From positions 992,001 through 1,056,000 of the forward strand of contig NZ_AP025516.1 in the NCBI RefSeq assembly GCF_023169885.1: 64,000 nucleotides of DNA, written 5' to 3'. The notes under the pieces were generated by a model, which saw only the letters and a program-made list of their open reading frames with translations, had not been told where the DNA came from and ran no database searches. Positions 21,106 to 30,139 of the stretch are shown here, piece by piece. How positions within the stretch are numbered: position 1 is the first letter of the stretch; each line of letters opens with the position of its first letter. This DNA comes from Desulfofustis limnaeus (lineage in GTDB: Bacteria; Desulfobacterota; Desulfobulbia; Desulfobulbales; Desulfocapsaceae). Position numbers and translations under genes: made by a program.

Positions 21106-21786
21106 ATGGCCATAGAAGCGCTGATCTTCGATATGGACGGCACCCTGGTCGACTCGGAGCCCCAGCACCACCAGGCCTGGGAGCAGACCTTGATCGACCA
21201 TGGCGTTGCTTCGTTCAGCTGGGAGAAGTTTACCGCGTATATCGGCACCAGTAACGAAAAGGTGGCTGCCGATTTTATCGAGTCCGCCGCTCTGGATCTC
21301 GAGGTGGCCGAACTGGTTCGCCGTAAACAGCAGCGCTATCTGCGCTTGATTCCGCAGATTCACCTGCTGCCGGGGGTGGCCGAACTGTTGAACCGCTTTG
21401 CCGGCAACTGCCGGCTGGCGGTCGCCTCCTCTTCACATCTGCTGGAACTCGAGCGGATCCTTGCGGTCCACGGCCTCGGACAGATTTTCGCCGTGGTCCT
21501 GGGTGGGGACATGGTGGCGCGGAAAAAGCCCTATCCGGACATCTATCTGGAGGCGTCCCGGCGGCTGGGGGTGGCGCCGCACCGGTGCACTGCCTTCGAG
21601 GACTCGGCTGCCGGCGTCCTGGCGGCGAAGCGCGCCGGCATGACCGTGGTGGCCGTTCCCAACAGCTGGTCGCAGGGGCATGATTTTTCCCCGGCCGACC
21701 TGGTGATCGCACGGATCGACCAGGTCGATGCGGGGGTGTTGGGTGAACTCATCGCTCCGTGTGCACCTGCTTCCGCTCCTCGTTGA
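21106..21786 (+). CDS. HAD-family hydrolase, beta-phosphoglucomutase-like
   Basis: A 226-residue haloacid-dehalogenase-type phosphatase. Motif I is DMDGTLVDSEP with D9 and D11, motif II is VASSS, motif III is KKPYPD, and motif IV is EDSAAG. The cap arrangement is that of subfamily IA. GGAAGGAG precedes the ATG. The frame is open further upstream into the reductase gene, but those residues are not family-like. Its 3' end overlaps by 38 bp the 3' end of a small membrane-protein gene on the other strand. Confidence 0.88.
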   Translation: MAIEALIFDMDGTLVDSEPQHHQAWEQTLIDHGVASFSWEKFTAYIGTSNEKVAADFIESAALDLEVAELVRRKQQRYLRLIPQIHLLPGVAELLNRFAGNCRLAVASSSHLLELERILAVHGLGQIFAVVLGGDMVARKKPYPDIYLEASRRLGVAPHRCTAFEDSAAGVLAAKRAGMTVVAVPNSWSQGHDFSPADLVIARIDQVDAGVLGELIAPCAPASAPR

Positions 21787-22048
21787 CATAGCGGTAGAAC
21801 AGCGGGAAGGCGACGAAAAAGGCGACACAGATCAGGTATTCCACCCCTTTGATGTGGCTGTAGAAGTCGACCAGGGTGTGAAAGGGCTGAATCATCCCGG
21901 TGGCGATCATGTATTGTCGCAGCAATTCGGAGACCTGCCAGCCGGTCTGGCGTAGACCGCCAATCAGCGCGGCACAGGCCCAGACTCCGATCAATCCGCC
22001 GAAAACCAGGGAAGTGCCCAGCATAAACCGTGATGCAATTGTTTTCAT
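21749..22048 (-). CDS. Small membrane protein (99 aa)
   Basis: Unrecognised family. The sequence begins MKTIASRF and has two hydrophobic helices (about 10-32 and 70-86). GAGGAGG precedes the ATG. It is 31 bp downstream of another small gene whose product also begins MKTI and shares a (V/I)WxxAxLxxG helix, so the two look like diverged paralogues. The -24/-12 promoter at 22330 probably serves both. Confidence 0.7.
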   Translation of the reverse strand: MKTIASRFMLGTSLVFGGLIGVWACAALIGGLRQTGWQVSELLRQYMIATGMIQPFHTLVDFYSHIKGVEYLICVAFFVAFPLFYRYVNEERKQVHTER

Positions 22049-22079
22049 GAGGGTGTTCCTCCTCTGAGGCAGGCTGAGG

Positions 22080-22277
22080 TTACATGCCGGTGATGGCGGT
22101 GACGTAGCCCCGGACCAGAGACATCAGGCCGCCGTTTAACAGGCCGCTGGCCAGACAGGCGATGCCCCAGATTCCAAGAATCAGGGCGGAGGCTGAGACA
22201 ATGGTAAACAGGAAACCGGAGACTTCGTGCTGGACATCGGTTTCGGTCCGACTCGTGGTGGTGGTGATGGTTTTCAT
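22080..22277 (-). CDS. Small membrane protein (65 aa)
   Basis: A 65-residue protein beginning MKTITTTT with a Thr-rich soluble N-terminus and one long hydrophobic segment (about 25-48, ALILGIWGIACLASG). GAGGAGG precedes this ATG; the frame is open further upstream but lacks a start signal there. It is the first gene after a sigma-54-like promoter 53 bp upstream. No function is recognisable. Confidence 0.7.
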   Translation of the reverse strand: MKTITTTTSRTETDVQHEVSGFLFTIVSASALILGIWGIACLASGLLNGGLMSLVRGYVTAITGM

Positions 22278-22329
22278 GGCGTCCTCCTCTGTGCGGGTGG
22301 TGGCTGATAAGCTCCTTTGCCTTGATAAT

Positions 22330-22345
22330 TGCACCAATGATGCCA
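22330..22345 (-). promoter_or_regulatory. Sigma-54 promoter for the small membrane-protein genes
   Basis: On the minus strand TGGCATCATTGGTGCA matches TGGCAC-N5-TTGCA at nine of eleven defined positions, with GG and GC at the required 12-bp spacing. It lies 53 bp before the 65-aa gene. Confidence 0.72.
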
Positions 22346-22593
22346 GAAGAGATTTTTTACGACTTTCTCTGTACCCTTTCAATATATTGAATTAACGAGA
22401 TAAATGAGGTTTTCTCGGGGGTTTTTTCCGGGACACCCCGGCAGCTGTCGCCGTTGCTACAGCACTGTGGCAGAACAGAGCTAAGGTGTGGCGTCGGATG
22501 CGACAAAACTGTCGGATACTCTGGTAGATAGACTCTGAGTGGAGTGCTCTCTACGGAGGTGATCGCCCGCTCAGGGCAGACCCTTGAACACGG

Positions 22594-22623
22594 GTGCCGG
22601 GACCGTGTCGACGGTCCCGGCAC
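22594..22623 (-). terminator. Stem-loop after the hybB-like gene
   Basis: A perfect 13-bp stem GTGCCGGGACCGT with a 4-nt loop lies 11 bp past the stop codon. No U-run follows, so it may be an mRNA 3' stabiliser or a weak terminator. Confidence 0.55.
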
Positions 22624-22633
22624 GGCACGGCGA

Positions 22634-23884
22634 TCAGGCCTGTTTCCAGCTGAAAACGACCGGCAGCCGGTAGAGGACAAAGCGGTAGACGATGAAGTAG
22701 AAGGCCAGCACGGTGAATACTATCCACGTTTCCTGCCAGGTGGGAATCTCCTGGTAGGTCTGCCAGTTGTACGTGACCAGCACCGTGTTGAGCCGGTTCC
22801 AGATGATGCCGGCCACGGCCACGGCGGCGCCGAAGCGGAGGATGGCCGGGCGCTGATGGTGTACCCCCCAGGCAAACAGGAGCATCGGCAGCACCACGCC
22901 GATCCCCAACTCGAGCAGGTAATAGGCGCCCCATCCGGTGATCAGGTACTGCCACTCCTGGTCATGGGCTACGGCCACCAGTTTGATCACCAGGTAGGTG
23001 ATCATGGCGTAGGCGGAGCCTTTGGCGAGCCCGATGGTGATCCGGTCCAGGTTGTCGAGAAAGCGCTGGTCGCAGCGCCAAACCATGAAGTGCTTGAGCA
23101 GGGTGGAGACGATGATGACCATGCACAGACCGGCGAAAATGGAAGAGCAGAAGAAGTGGATCCACTGGAACTCGGGGGAGATCCAGAGCGGATGGATCTT
23201 GGCCGGGGCGTAGCAGAACAGGGCCCCGAGCGCGCCCTGGTGCAGCGTCGAAAGAATGATGCCGGCGATCGTCAGGCCGAGGGCGATGCTTTTGATCCAG
23301 CGCTTCGCCGCCGGCCAGCCGATTCATTCGGAAAAGGCCGGGACCATCTCGGCGATCTGCACCGACAGGTAGGTCGCCACATGCCAGGCGACCAGGAAGA
23401 GCACCGCCGCCGGCCCGAAAGAGACCAGCATCGGGTAGGTGAGGCGCCAGGGCATACCCAGGTCGACGAGCAGGTAGATGACGGCGAAGAAATAACCGAG
23501 CAGCCCATTGAGCAGGGCGAGCCGCTCGATGGGCAGGAAATCTTTGCGGTGGAAGATCTCGACGGTGGTACTGAGCAGGAACCCCGACGCCGACAGGGGC
23601 ACCATACCGAACAGGCCGAAGCCGAGCAGGAGTCCCCAGGGGTAATCCTGCGAGCCGTGGGTGACCGCGGCCAGCCCGAAGAGATAGCGCTGGCCGAGCA
23701 GCGGCAGGCCGATCAGCAGGATGACGGCCAGCACCCAATTCATCGGGTTGCGAAGCAGTTGGGCCAGGTAGGCGGAACCGGACAGGCCGAGCAGCAGCTT
23801 CTCCTTGAGCGGCCATACTGAGCCGTGCTCTGCGCGGCTGCCGTCGATCGGCAGACCCGCTCTCTCATTGACCAGTGTTTTCAT
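22634..23884 (-). CDS. HybB/NrfD-family membrane subunit with in-frame TGA
   Basis: A polytopic quinone-interacting subunit of the HybB/NrfD family, about 416 codons and about ten hydrophobic segments. The frame is continuous except for a TGA at 23324-23326, about codon 187. Family-like sequence continues on both sides: EMVPAFSE before it, and IGWPAAKRW then STLHQGALGALF and KIHPLW after it. Relatives have Trp or Arg at this place, so a nonsense mutation or base-call error is likeliest; selenocysteine or readthrough is possible. GGGAGG precedes the ATG, which overlaps the HybA-like gene by 20 bp. Confidence 0.8.
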
Positions 23885-24815
23885 TGGGTTCCTCCCGGTC
23901 AGCTGGTTGTTCATCGGGGTTGTTCCGACCCCGGCCGGCAAGCAGGTGAAAACCGGCAAAGAGCGCGGGCCAGATGGTCAGGACCATCGGCACGATGGCG
24001 AGAAAATCCTTCACATAGGTGAGTATCGGCTGTTTCGGCACCCTCATGTCGAATCCGGCCTCTTCGTGCGGAACACTGGAGAGATAGAGCCAGGCGGTAC
24101 CTCCCGCCTCATGCTCACCATAGATGTGGTTGACGTAGCGGTCGGGTCGCTCCCTGATCCGCGTACGACCGACGCGCAGCAGCGTCTCCCGCTCGCCGAA
24201 GGTGAGGGCCTGGGTCGGGCAGGCCTCCACACAGGCCGGCGGTAATCCCTTCACCAGACGGGTGTCGTGGCAGAAGATGCACTTCATGATGCGCGGGTGA
24301 AAGGCGCTTGCATAGTGAAAAGCCGGTATGGAAAAGGGACAGGCGATCATGCAGGTCCGGCAGCCGACGCAGACATCGGCATCGTAGATGACCGCACCTT
24401 CCGGGGTCTTGGTGTAGGCGTTGACGAAGCAGGCGGTCAAGCAGGCCGGTTCCAGGCAATGGTTGCACTGGATCTTGCGAAACAGGGGGTGCTCGAGCTG
24501 CGGCAGCTCGTAGCGGTTGACCACGGTGTAGGCGGTGTCGTCGGGTCGCCGCCGCCGGCCGTGTTCGTCGAGATCGAAGACCGAAGGGTCGGTAAACGAG
24601 CGGTCCGGTTCCGGCAGGTGCTGCTCCTGGTTGCAGGCCTCCTCGCAGCTGCGGCAGCCGATGCACCGGGTCAGATCGACGAGAACGCCCTTGCTCTTTT
24701 CGTAGCCGCTGAAATCACGGGCCGGCGCCGTCTGGGCACGACCGGTGAGCAGCGCCGTGCCGAAGGCCGCCAGGCCGGTTCTCAGGAACCTTCTGCGGGA
24801 CAGCGTACCGTTCAT
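23865..24815 (-). CDS. HybA-like periplasmic 4Fe-4S ferredoxin subunit
   Basis: An electron-transfer subunit, 316 residues. A Tat signal (SRRRFLRT at residues 5-12) leads into four cysteine clusters: CIGCRSCEEAC, CNHCLEPAC, CVGCRTCMIAC and CIFCHDTR, enough for four 4Fe-4S centres. A single hydrophobic helix near 270-292 anchors the C-terminus, as in HybA/HmcB. AAGGAGGG precedes the ATG. It lies between a multihaem cytochrome and a HybB-like subunit, so together they look like a quinone/cytochrome-linked complex. Confidence 0.9.
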   Translation of the reverse strand: MNGTLSRRRFLRTGLAAFGTALLTGRAQTAPARDFSGYEKSKGVLVDLTRCIGCRSCEEACNQEQHLPEPDRSFTDPSVFDLDEHGRRRRPDDTAYTVVNRYELPQLEHPLFRKIQCNHCLEPACLTACFVNAYTKTPEGAVIYDADVCVGCRTCMIACPFSIPAFHYASAFHPRIMKCIFCHDTRLVKGLPPACVEACPTQALTFGERETLLRVGRTRIRERPDRYVNHIYGEHEAGGTAWLYLSSVPHEEAGFDMRVPKQPILTYVKDFLAIVPMVLTIWPALFAGFHLLAGRGRNNPDEQPADREEPNENTGQ

Positions 24816-24832
24816 GGCGGAATCCCTCCTTT

Positions 24833-25294
24833 TCAAGGTTGGCGTTGGTGGCAATCCAGGCAGCCGGTCGGGCCGCCGATCGCCTCGTGACAGGCAAGAC
24901 AGTTCAAGTGATAGGCACCCTGCAGCCCCGGCAGATCGATATGATAGCTGGTGTCGACCGCCTGGCGGGCGATTCGGTCTTCGCTGAAGGGCTGGGCCGG
25001 GTGGCAGCTAGCGCATGACACCGATCCCGCCTGAGAGCCCGCCGAGTGGCAGCGGCTGCAGGCCGGATCGGTCGCTGCGTCGCCGGTGGTGTGATGATGA
25101 CATGCACTGCAGGCAGCGTAAGCGGCGTGCAACCGGTGGTCGAAGGTGACGGTGGCGTAACGGTTGCTCAAGACGTCGATAACCACGGTTTCCGGCGGGT
25201 CGTCAGCGCCGGCGGCAGCAGTGCCGGGCCCCTGCAGGGCACCAGTTGCGGCGACGGTCAGGGTGCAAAGAAACGTCAGGGTTCGGGGGGTCAT
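24833..25294 (-). CDS. Pentahaem class III-type cytochrome c
   Basis: A secreted 153-residue cytochrome. A signal peptide (about 1-28) is followed by five CxxCH motifs: CSACH, CSRCH, CASCH, CLACH and CLDCH, in the c7/c3 style with extra His residues as distal ligands. It should pass electrons in the periplasm to or from the HybA-like subunit encoded 17 bp downstream. AAGGAG precedes the ATG, and the gene begins 15 bp after ftsH. Confidence 0.9.
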   Translation of the reverse strand: MTPRTLTFLCTLTVAATGALQGPGTAAAGADDPPETVVIDVLSNRYATVTFDHRLHAAYAACSACHHHTTGDAATDPACSRCHSAGSQAGSVSCASCHPAQPFSEDRIARQAVDTSYHIDLPGLQGAYHLNCLACHEAIGGPTGCLDCHQRQP

Positions 25295-25309
25295 GGCCTG
25301 CTCCTTTTT

Positions 25310-27121
25310 TTAGGTGGGGACGATAGCCCATTTCTTTTGTTCTTCCCGGTGATGGTTCAGATAGCAGCGGTGGATGATGTCCACCTCCTCATGATCCAAG
25401 GTCTCCTGCACCAGCAGCGCCTCGGCAAGCATATGGAGAAAGGTGCTGTTTTTTTCCAGCAGGTCCTTTGCCTCCTGATAGCAGGTCTGGACGATCGTCC
25501 GTATCTCCATGTCGACCTCACGCCTCGTTTGTTCGCTGCGTCGCCAGGTGAAGCCGTCGCCGTCGGGCTGGTCGGTCGCATCGGAACAGGCCAGCGGCCC
25601 GATCTGGCTGCTCATCCCGAAATGACAGACAAGGCGGTAGGCGATCCGGCTCACCGTCTGCAGGTCGTTGCTGGCGCCGGTACTCAGCTGGCCGAACACC
25701 AGTTCCTCGGCCAGTCGGCCGCCGAGCAGGATCTTGATGCGGTTGACCAGATAGGTGCGCGAATAGGTGAGCTGCTCGTCGAAGGGCAGTTGCTGGGTGA
25801 GCCCGAGGGCTTGGCCGCGGGGGATGATGGTGATCTTGTGCAGCGGGTCGGTCTCCGGCAGCATGATGGCCAGCACCGCGTGGCCGGCTTCATGATAGGC
25901 GGTCAACCGCCGGGCCTTTTCGCTGATCACCACACTCTTGCGCTCCAGGCCCATGATGATCTTGTCCTTGGCCTCTTCGAAATCGGTCAGATCGACCATG
26001 GTTTTGCCCTTGCGCGCCGCCAGCAGCGCCGCTTCGTTGACCAGGTTGGCCAATTCGGCGCCGCTGAACCCGGGGGTGCCTTTGGCGATCACCGAGAAAT
26101 CGACACTGCTGCCGATGGCCACATGGCCGCTATGCACCTCGAGGATCTTCTGCCGGCCCCTGATATCGGGCAGGGTCAGGGTGATCCTGCGGTCGAAGCG
26201 GCCTGGCCTGAGCAGGGCTGAATCGAGAATATCCGGGCGATTGGTGGCGGCGACGACGATCACCGTTTCATGCGAGGTGAAGCCGTCCATTTCCACCAGC
26301 AGCGCGTTGAGCGTCTGCTCCCGCTCGTCGTTGGAACCACTGCGGTACTGGGCGGCTCGCTTACCGCCGATGGCATCGATCTCGTCGATGAAGATGATGC
26401 AGGGCGCGTGCTTTTTCGCCTCGCCGAAGAGTTCCCGGACGCGGGAGGCGCCAAGCCCGGCGAACATCTCGACAAAATCGGACCCCCCAAGCGAATAGAA
26501 GGGGACCGACGCCTCCCCGGCGATCGCCTTGGCCAGCATGGTCTTGCCGGTTCCGGGCGGGCCCTGCAGCAGAACGCCTTTGGGGATGCGGCCGCCAAGG
26601 GCGCCGAATTTAGCCGGGTCTCTGAGAAAGGCGGTGATCTCTTGGAGTTCTTCACGCGCTTCGGAGATGCCGGCCACATCTTCGAACGAGACGCGGGGCA
26701 GGTTATGCCGGTTGCGCTGGTAGGTCTTGGTGCGGGCGAATTGTAGCGACTGGCGTGACTTTCTGGTGCCGAAGATCATCCAGCCGCCCAGGATCAGCAG
26801 GACCAGCAGCAGGTCACGGATGAAGCCACTGCTCTGGGATGACGGTTTGGTGATGATTTCGACCTCATGCCGGCGCAGCAGCGGCAACAGGGTGGACAGA
26901 TCGGGGGCGTAGGTGGTGAAGCGGCGGTCTTCGCTATCGGTGCCGGTGATGACGCCGTCCGTGATAATCACCTGGACGATGTCGCCGTCGGTCAGATCAT
27001 CGAGAAAGGTACTGTAGGATCGCTCCGGCAGACGGGAGCTGATCTGATACATGTTATAGCCGATGAACAGCAGGATGGCGCCGAGCCCTATCCAGAGAAG
27101 GCCGCGAAACGGTATGCTCAT
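25310..27121 (-). CDS. ftsH: ATP-dependent zinc metalloprotease FtsH
   Basis: A membrane AAA+ protease of 603 residues. Two membrane segments (about 7-25 and 102-118) flank a small periplasmic domain. Walker A is GPPGTGKT at 187-194, the pore segment is FVEMFAG, and the zinc motif HEAGH lies near 410 with the third ligand in SNDLQTV. The start ATG overlaps the stop of the upstream IS1595-like gene (ATGA). Being inside a cytochrome operon, it is probably a specialised paralogue of the housekeeping FtsH. Confidence 0.93.
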   Translation of the reverse strand: MSIPFRGLLWIGLGAILLFIGYNMYQISSRLPERSYSTFLDDLTDGDIVQVIITDGVITGTDSEDRRFTTYAPDLSTLLPLLRRHEVEIITKPSSQSSGFIRDLLLVLLILGGWMIFGTRKSRQSLQFARTKTYQRNRHNLPRVSFEDVAGISEAREELQEITAFLRDPAKFGALGGRIPKGVLLQGPPGTGKTMLAKAIAGEASVPFYSLGGSDFVEMFAGLGASRVRELFGEAKKHAPCIIFIDEIDAIGGKRAAQYRSGSNDEREQTLNALLVEMDGFTSHETVIVVAATNRPDILDSALLRPGRFDRRITLTLPDIRGRQKILEVHSGHVAIGSSVDFSVIAKGTPGFSGAELANLVNEAALLAARKGKTMVDLTDFEEAKDKIIMGLERKSVVISEKARRLTAYHEAGHAVLAIMLPETDPLHKITIIPRGQALGLTQQLPFDEQLTYSRTYLVNRIKILLGGRLAEELVFGQLSTGASNDLQTVSRIAYRLVCHFGMSSQIGPLACSDATDQPDGDGFTWRRSEQTRREVDMEIRTIVQTCYQEAKDLLEKNSTFLHMLAEALLVQETLDHEEVDIIHRCYLNHHREEQKKWAIVPT

Positions 27122-27981
27122 GACTGGCCTCCTGCCCGGCAGGCCTCGGGCGATCTTCTCCGCAAACCGCCGGGAGGAGGCAGCAGCAGGGCCTTGACCA
27201 GTTGCTCGAAGCGTGTGCCCCGGTCGCTCAAGCGAGCGTTGGACTGAAAGCAGAAGTCGTCGAGATGTTCCTGCAACCGCGCCGCTGTCATTTTTGGTCC
27301 CAGCCGGTTGGAAAATGACCCGAGACAGTCATCGATGGCCTCGTTCGCCCGCTCTTGCCGGAGACAGCGGGGCTCCTGCAGGTAGAGTCGGCCGGGACTT
27401 GAATTGAGAAGAAATTCCGGTCGGTCCGGGGTCAGGATGGTGCTGCCCGGTTCGCTGCACCGTTCGATGAAGCCAAGCAGCACGTCGGCGGCCAGGGTCG
27501 AGTGCTGAGCCATGCTCACCCGGCCGTGGAACCGGAGCTTCGGCTCCACTTCCACGGCCGCCAGCAGGTAGCGGCCGCTTGCTGGGGCGACTCCGAAACG
27601 GATAAAACGGCTATCGATTTCGATGGACCCGGCGCAGCGTTTCCGGTTGGTCCGTTTCATGGCCAGACGAAGGATCTTCAGCCACTTCCAGGCGCTCTGA
27701 TAGCTGTTGATATGAAATTGGTGCTGCAACCGTTTGGCGCTCAGAGCCTCCTGCGGACCAGGCCATCCGCAGCCACGTGGAGGGCGGTTTTTTGGTGCCG
27801 TGCAGCAGCGGCAGGTAATGGTGGCCTGGGGTTTTCTTCTCCCGCCGGAGAGGCCGCAATAGGGGCAGATGAAGTCGCTGGGCCAGCGTAGCTGAAAGAG
27901 ATAGCGGACACACCAGGTCTCGTCCCTTAACAGGGTGGCTGCCTGGTCGTCGTGATGCGGTAGGGGCATGGCTTCGTTCAT
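27118..27981 (-). CDS. Relict IS1595-type transposase-like protein
   Basis: A 287-residue protein resembling IS1595/ISXO2 transposases. It has the N-terminal zinc ribbon (RWPSDFICPYCG then CRCC), the ALSAKRLQ...SYQSAWKWL region and a C-terminal EHLDDFCFQSNAR stretch. The first catalytic segment reads IEIDS where active elements have VEVDE. Between CRCC and ALSAKRL the family sequence (LLHGTKKPPSTWLRMAW) appears in the +1 frame, so two compensating indels have occurred. No terminal repeats are seen. GGAGGGA precedes the ATG and the stop overlaps the ftsH start, so it is still translated as the first gene of this operon. Confidence 0.72.
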   Translation of the reverse strand: MNEAMPLPHHDDQAATLLRDETWCVRYLFQLRWPSDFICPYCGLSGGRRKPQATITCRCCTAPKNRPPRGCGWPGPQEALSAKRLQHQFHINSYQSAWKWLKILRLAMKRTNRKRCAGSIEIDSRFIRFGVAPASGRYLLAAVEVEPKLRFHGRVSMAQHSTLAADVLLGFIERCSEPGSTILTPDRPEFLLNSSPGRLYLQEPRCLRQERANEAIDDCLGSFSNRLGPKMTAARLQEHLDDFCFQSNARLSDRGTRFEQLVKALLLPPPGGLRRRSPEACRAGGQS

Positions 27982-28034
27982 CTGTTTCCCTCCGTGCTGT
28001 CGGGCGCTGCGAACGACGGTAGTACTGGGAGCTG

Positions 28035-28050
28035 TGCATATACAATGCCC
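28035..28050 (-). promoter_or_regulatory. Sigma-54 promoter of the ftsH-cytochrome-hybAB operon
   Basis: On the minus strand GGGCATTGTATATGCA has GGCA at -24 and TGCA at -12 with correct spacing. It lies 53 bp before the first gene and about 160-200 bp downstream of the dyad cluster, the usual arrangement for an NtrC-type activator. Confidence 0.65.
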
Positions 28051-28204
28051 ATGTGGTTGTTTTGCAGGCTCTTTCCTCGGCGCCGCAGAGCAGGGGATAA
28101 TTGCTCGGATTATCCATGAAAATGGGGAGCGGTGGGGGCGTCTTCGGAAAACCTGCCCCGGTCGTGACGAGCAACGGCAACGCCGTCGCGGCCGACGGAC
28201 GGGC

Positions 28205-28260
28205 TGTCGCCACACTTGTGTGGCAGGCATGCGACACAAGTGTGGCGACACAGGTGTGTC
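28205..28260. promoter_or_regulatory. Activator binding cluster (three ACAC-N2-GTGT dyads)
   Basis: Three dyads adjoin: CCACACTTGTGTGG (28210-28223), ACACAAGTGT (28234-28243) and GACACAGGTGTGTC (28247-28260). The first two also form a 17-bp perfect inverted repeat (arms TGTCGCCACACTTGTGT) with a 12-bp spacer. Such clustered dyads are typical enhancer sites for Fis-type sigma-54 activators; the gene for one ends 13 bp away. Confidence 0.75.
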
Positions 28261-28272
28261 TGGGTGGAAACC

Positions 28273-30099
28273 TTATTCGAGGGAAATGACCGATAGATCG
28301 ATGTGGTATTCCTTGATCTTCCGGTACAGGGTCGAGCGATCGATACCCAGCAGGCGGGCCGCTTTCGCCTTGTTGCCGCCGCATTTACCGAGAACGCTGA
28401 GGATGTGCGAAGCAGCGACAGGGGTGTCGGCCTCGGCCTCGGCATCGGCGCTGGCGCCTCCGGTCGGTACCGCGGCCGGAGGCGGTGGCTGCACCAGGTG
28501 CAGCTCGGGCGCCGGCTCCGGAGATGCGTCAGAGCGAGCCAGTTCCGGGGGCAGATCGTTGGAGGTGATGGTGACGCCCGGGCAGAGGACGACGGCCCGT
28601 TCCATGACGTGCTCCAATTCCCTGACGTTGCCCGGCCAGTCGTGACTGAGCAGCAGTTTGATGGCGTTGTCGGACAGCCCGTTAATCGGTTTTTTCAGGT
28701 CTTGCGAGAATTTCCTGACAAAATGATTCGCCAGCAGCACGATATCGCTGTTGCGCCTACGCAGCGGCGGCAGCGAGATATCGATGACCCGCAGCCGGAA
28801 ATAGAGGTCTTCCCGGAAGGTACCCTGTTGTACCTTTTCCTTGAGATTGACGTTGGTCGCGGTGATCACCCGGGTGTCCACGACCATCGGCGTGTCGCTG
28901 CCGACCGGGTAGAAGGTTCTCTCTTGCAGGAAGCGCAACAGCCGTAGCTGCGTCATGGCGGAGATCTCACCGATCTCATCGAGAAACAGGGTGCCGCCGT
29001 CGGCCTGCATGATCAGGCCGCGGCGATCTTTGTCGGCCCCGGTGAAGGCGCCTTTTTTGTGGCCGAACAATTCGCTTTCCAGCAGATTTTCCGGGATGGC
29101 GGTGCAATCCAGCTTCACCAGCGGCATCCGGTTGCGGCTCGATTCCCGGTGCAGCGCTTCGGCGGCAAGCTCTTTGCCGGTTCCCGACTCGCCGGTGATC
29201 AACACGGTGGTATCGACGCGGCCGACATTTTCGATCATGGTGTAGACCGCCTGCATCACATCGCTGGAGCCGATGAACCGGTGAAAGCTGGAGCACCGGC
29301 TGCGCTGCTGCAGACAGCGTACCGACATGTCGCGGATGACCAGGACGGCCCCGTGCCGGTTGTCTCCCCCCTCGCAAAACGGTGAGGTGCAGATGCTCAG
29401 GATCTTCGGCTTGTTGTCGATGGTGTTGCACTCGAAGCGGTGCTCAACCACCTCTTCACCGGTCTGCAGCACGCGCAGCAGGTCGGTTCGCAGGGTGGAG
29501 AATTCGGCGGAACAGAAGGTGGCGCTGAGATTGGTGCCCTCGGTACAGCCGGGAAGCAGATCGGCAAAGAGTTGGCGGGCGGCGGCGTTGAGATTGATAA
29601 TGTTCAACTCGTCGTCGACGATGATGATGGCGTCGGTGACGCTTTTGAAGACGGTGTCGAGGAGCAGCCGGTATCGTTCCCGCTCCTCCTCCGCCTGACT
29701 CTTGAGACGTTCCAGCTGTCGTTGGCGCAGCACCAGCCGGACTGAGCGCAACAGGGCATCCTTGTCCACCGGCTTGACGATATAGTCAAACGCCCCGTAA
29801 CGGAGGGCGTCGGCGGCGGTTTTCACCTCCGGGTAACCGGTGATGATGATGAACGGGCTGTCGATGCCGTTCTGCCGTGTCCGGCGCAGCAATTCGATAC
29901 CGGATGCTTCGTGCAGAACGATGTCCGAGATCACCAGATCGACCGGCCCGGAAGAGAGGATCGAGAAGGCCTCGTCGAAGGTGGCGGCGGTCAGGACGGG
30001 ATCATATCCCTCCCGGGAGAGAAAGAACTGAAAGGTCTCCCGCAGGCTGGCCTCGTCGTCGACCACCAGGATCGAGCCGGTTTTTGGTGCGCTGTTCAT
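28273..30099 (-). CDS. NtrC-type sigma-54 response regulator (REC-PAS-AAA-HTH)
   Basis: A 608-residue activator. The receiver domain (about 8-125) has the phospho-acceptor D59 in VISDI. A PAS domain (about 150-265) follows. The AAA+ domain has GESGTGKE and the GAFTGA loop that contacts sigma-54. The C-terminal Fis-type helix-turn-helix (about 560-600) ends the protein. GGGAGG lies six bases before this ATG; another ATG six bases earlier has no room for it. It likely activates the adjacent ftsH-cytochrome operon through the dyad cluster. Confidence 0.93.
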   Translation of the reverse strand: MNSAPKTGSILVVDDEASLRETFQFFLSREGYDPVLTAATFDEAFSILSSGPVDLVISDIVLHEASGIELLRRTRQNGIDSPFIIITGYPEVKTAADALRYGAFDYIVKPVDKDALLRSVRLVLRQRQLERLKSQAEEERERYRLLLDTVFKSVTDAIIIVDDELNIINLNAAARQLFADLLPGCTEGTNLSATFCSAEFSTLRTDLLRVLQTGEEVVEHRFECNTIDNKPKILSICTSPFCEGGDNRHGAVLVIRDMSVRCLQQRSRCSSFHRFIGSSDVMQAVYTMIENVGRVDTTVLITGESGTGKELAAEALHRESSRNRMPLVKLDCTAIPENLLESELFGHKKGAFTGADKDRRGLIMQADGGTLFLDEIGEISAMTQLRLLRFLQERTFYPVGSDTPMVVDTRVITATNVNLKEKVQQGTFREDLYFRLRVIDISLPPLRRRNSDIVLLANHFVRKFSQDLKKPINGLSDNAIKLLLSHDWPGNVRELEHVMERAVVLCPGVTITSNDLPPELARSDASPEPAPELHLVQPPPPAAVPTGGASADAEAEADTPVAASHILSVLGKCGGNKAKAARLLGIDRSTLYRKIKEYHIDLSVISLE

Positions 30100-30139
30100 G
30101 GACATCCTCCCGTGCGTTCGCGGTTGTCGAGCTGCTCGA

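Noticed and set aside
23312-23326. Selenocysteine as firm explanation of the TGA
   Set aside because: The aligned position is not Cys or Sec in relatives that I recall, and the small hairpin is not a convincing SECIS; kept only as a possibility.
28035-28044. TGCATATACA, one mismatch from the HutC operator
   Set aside because: It lies within a good -24/-12 promoter (minus strand) and not near hut genes; the sigma-54 reading explains it better.
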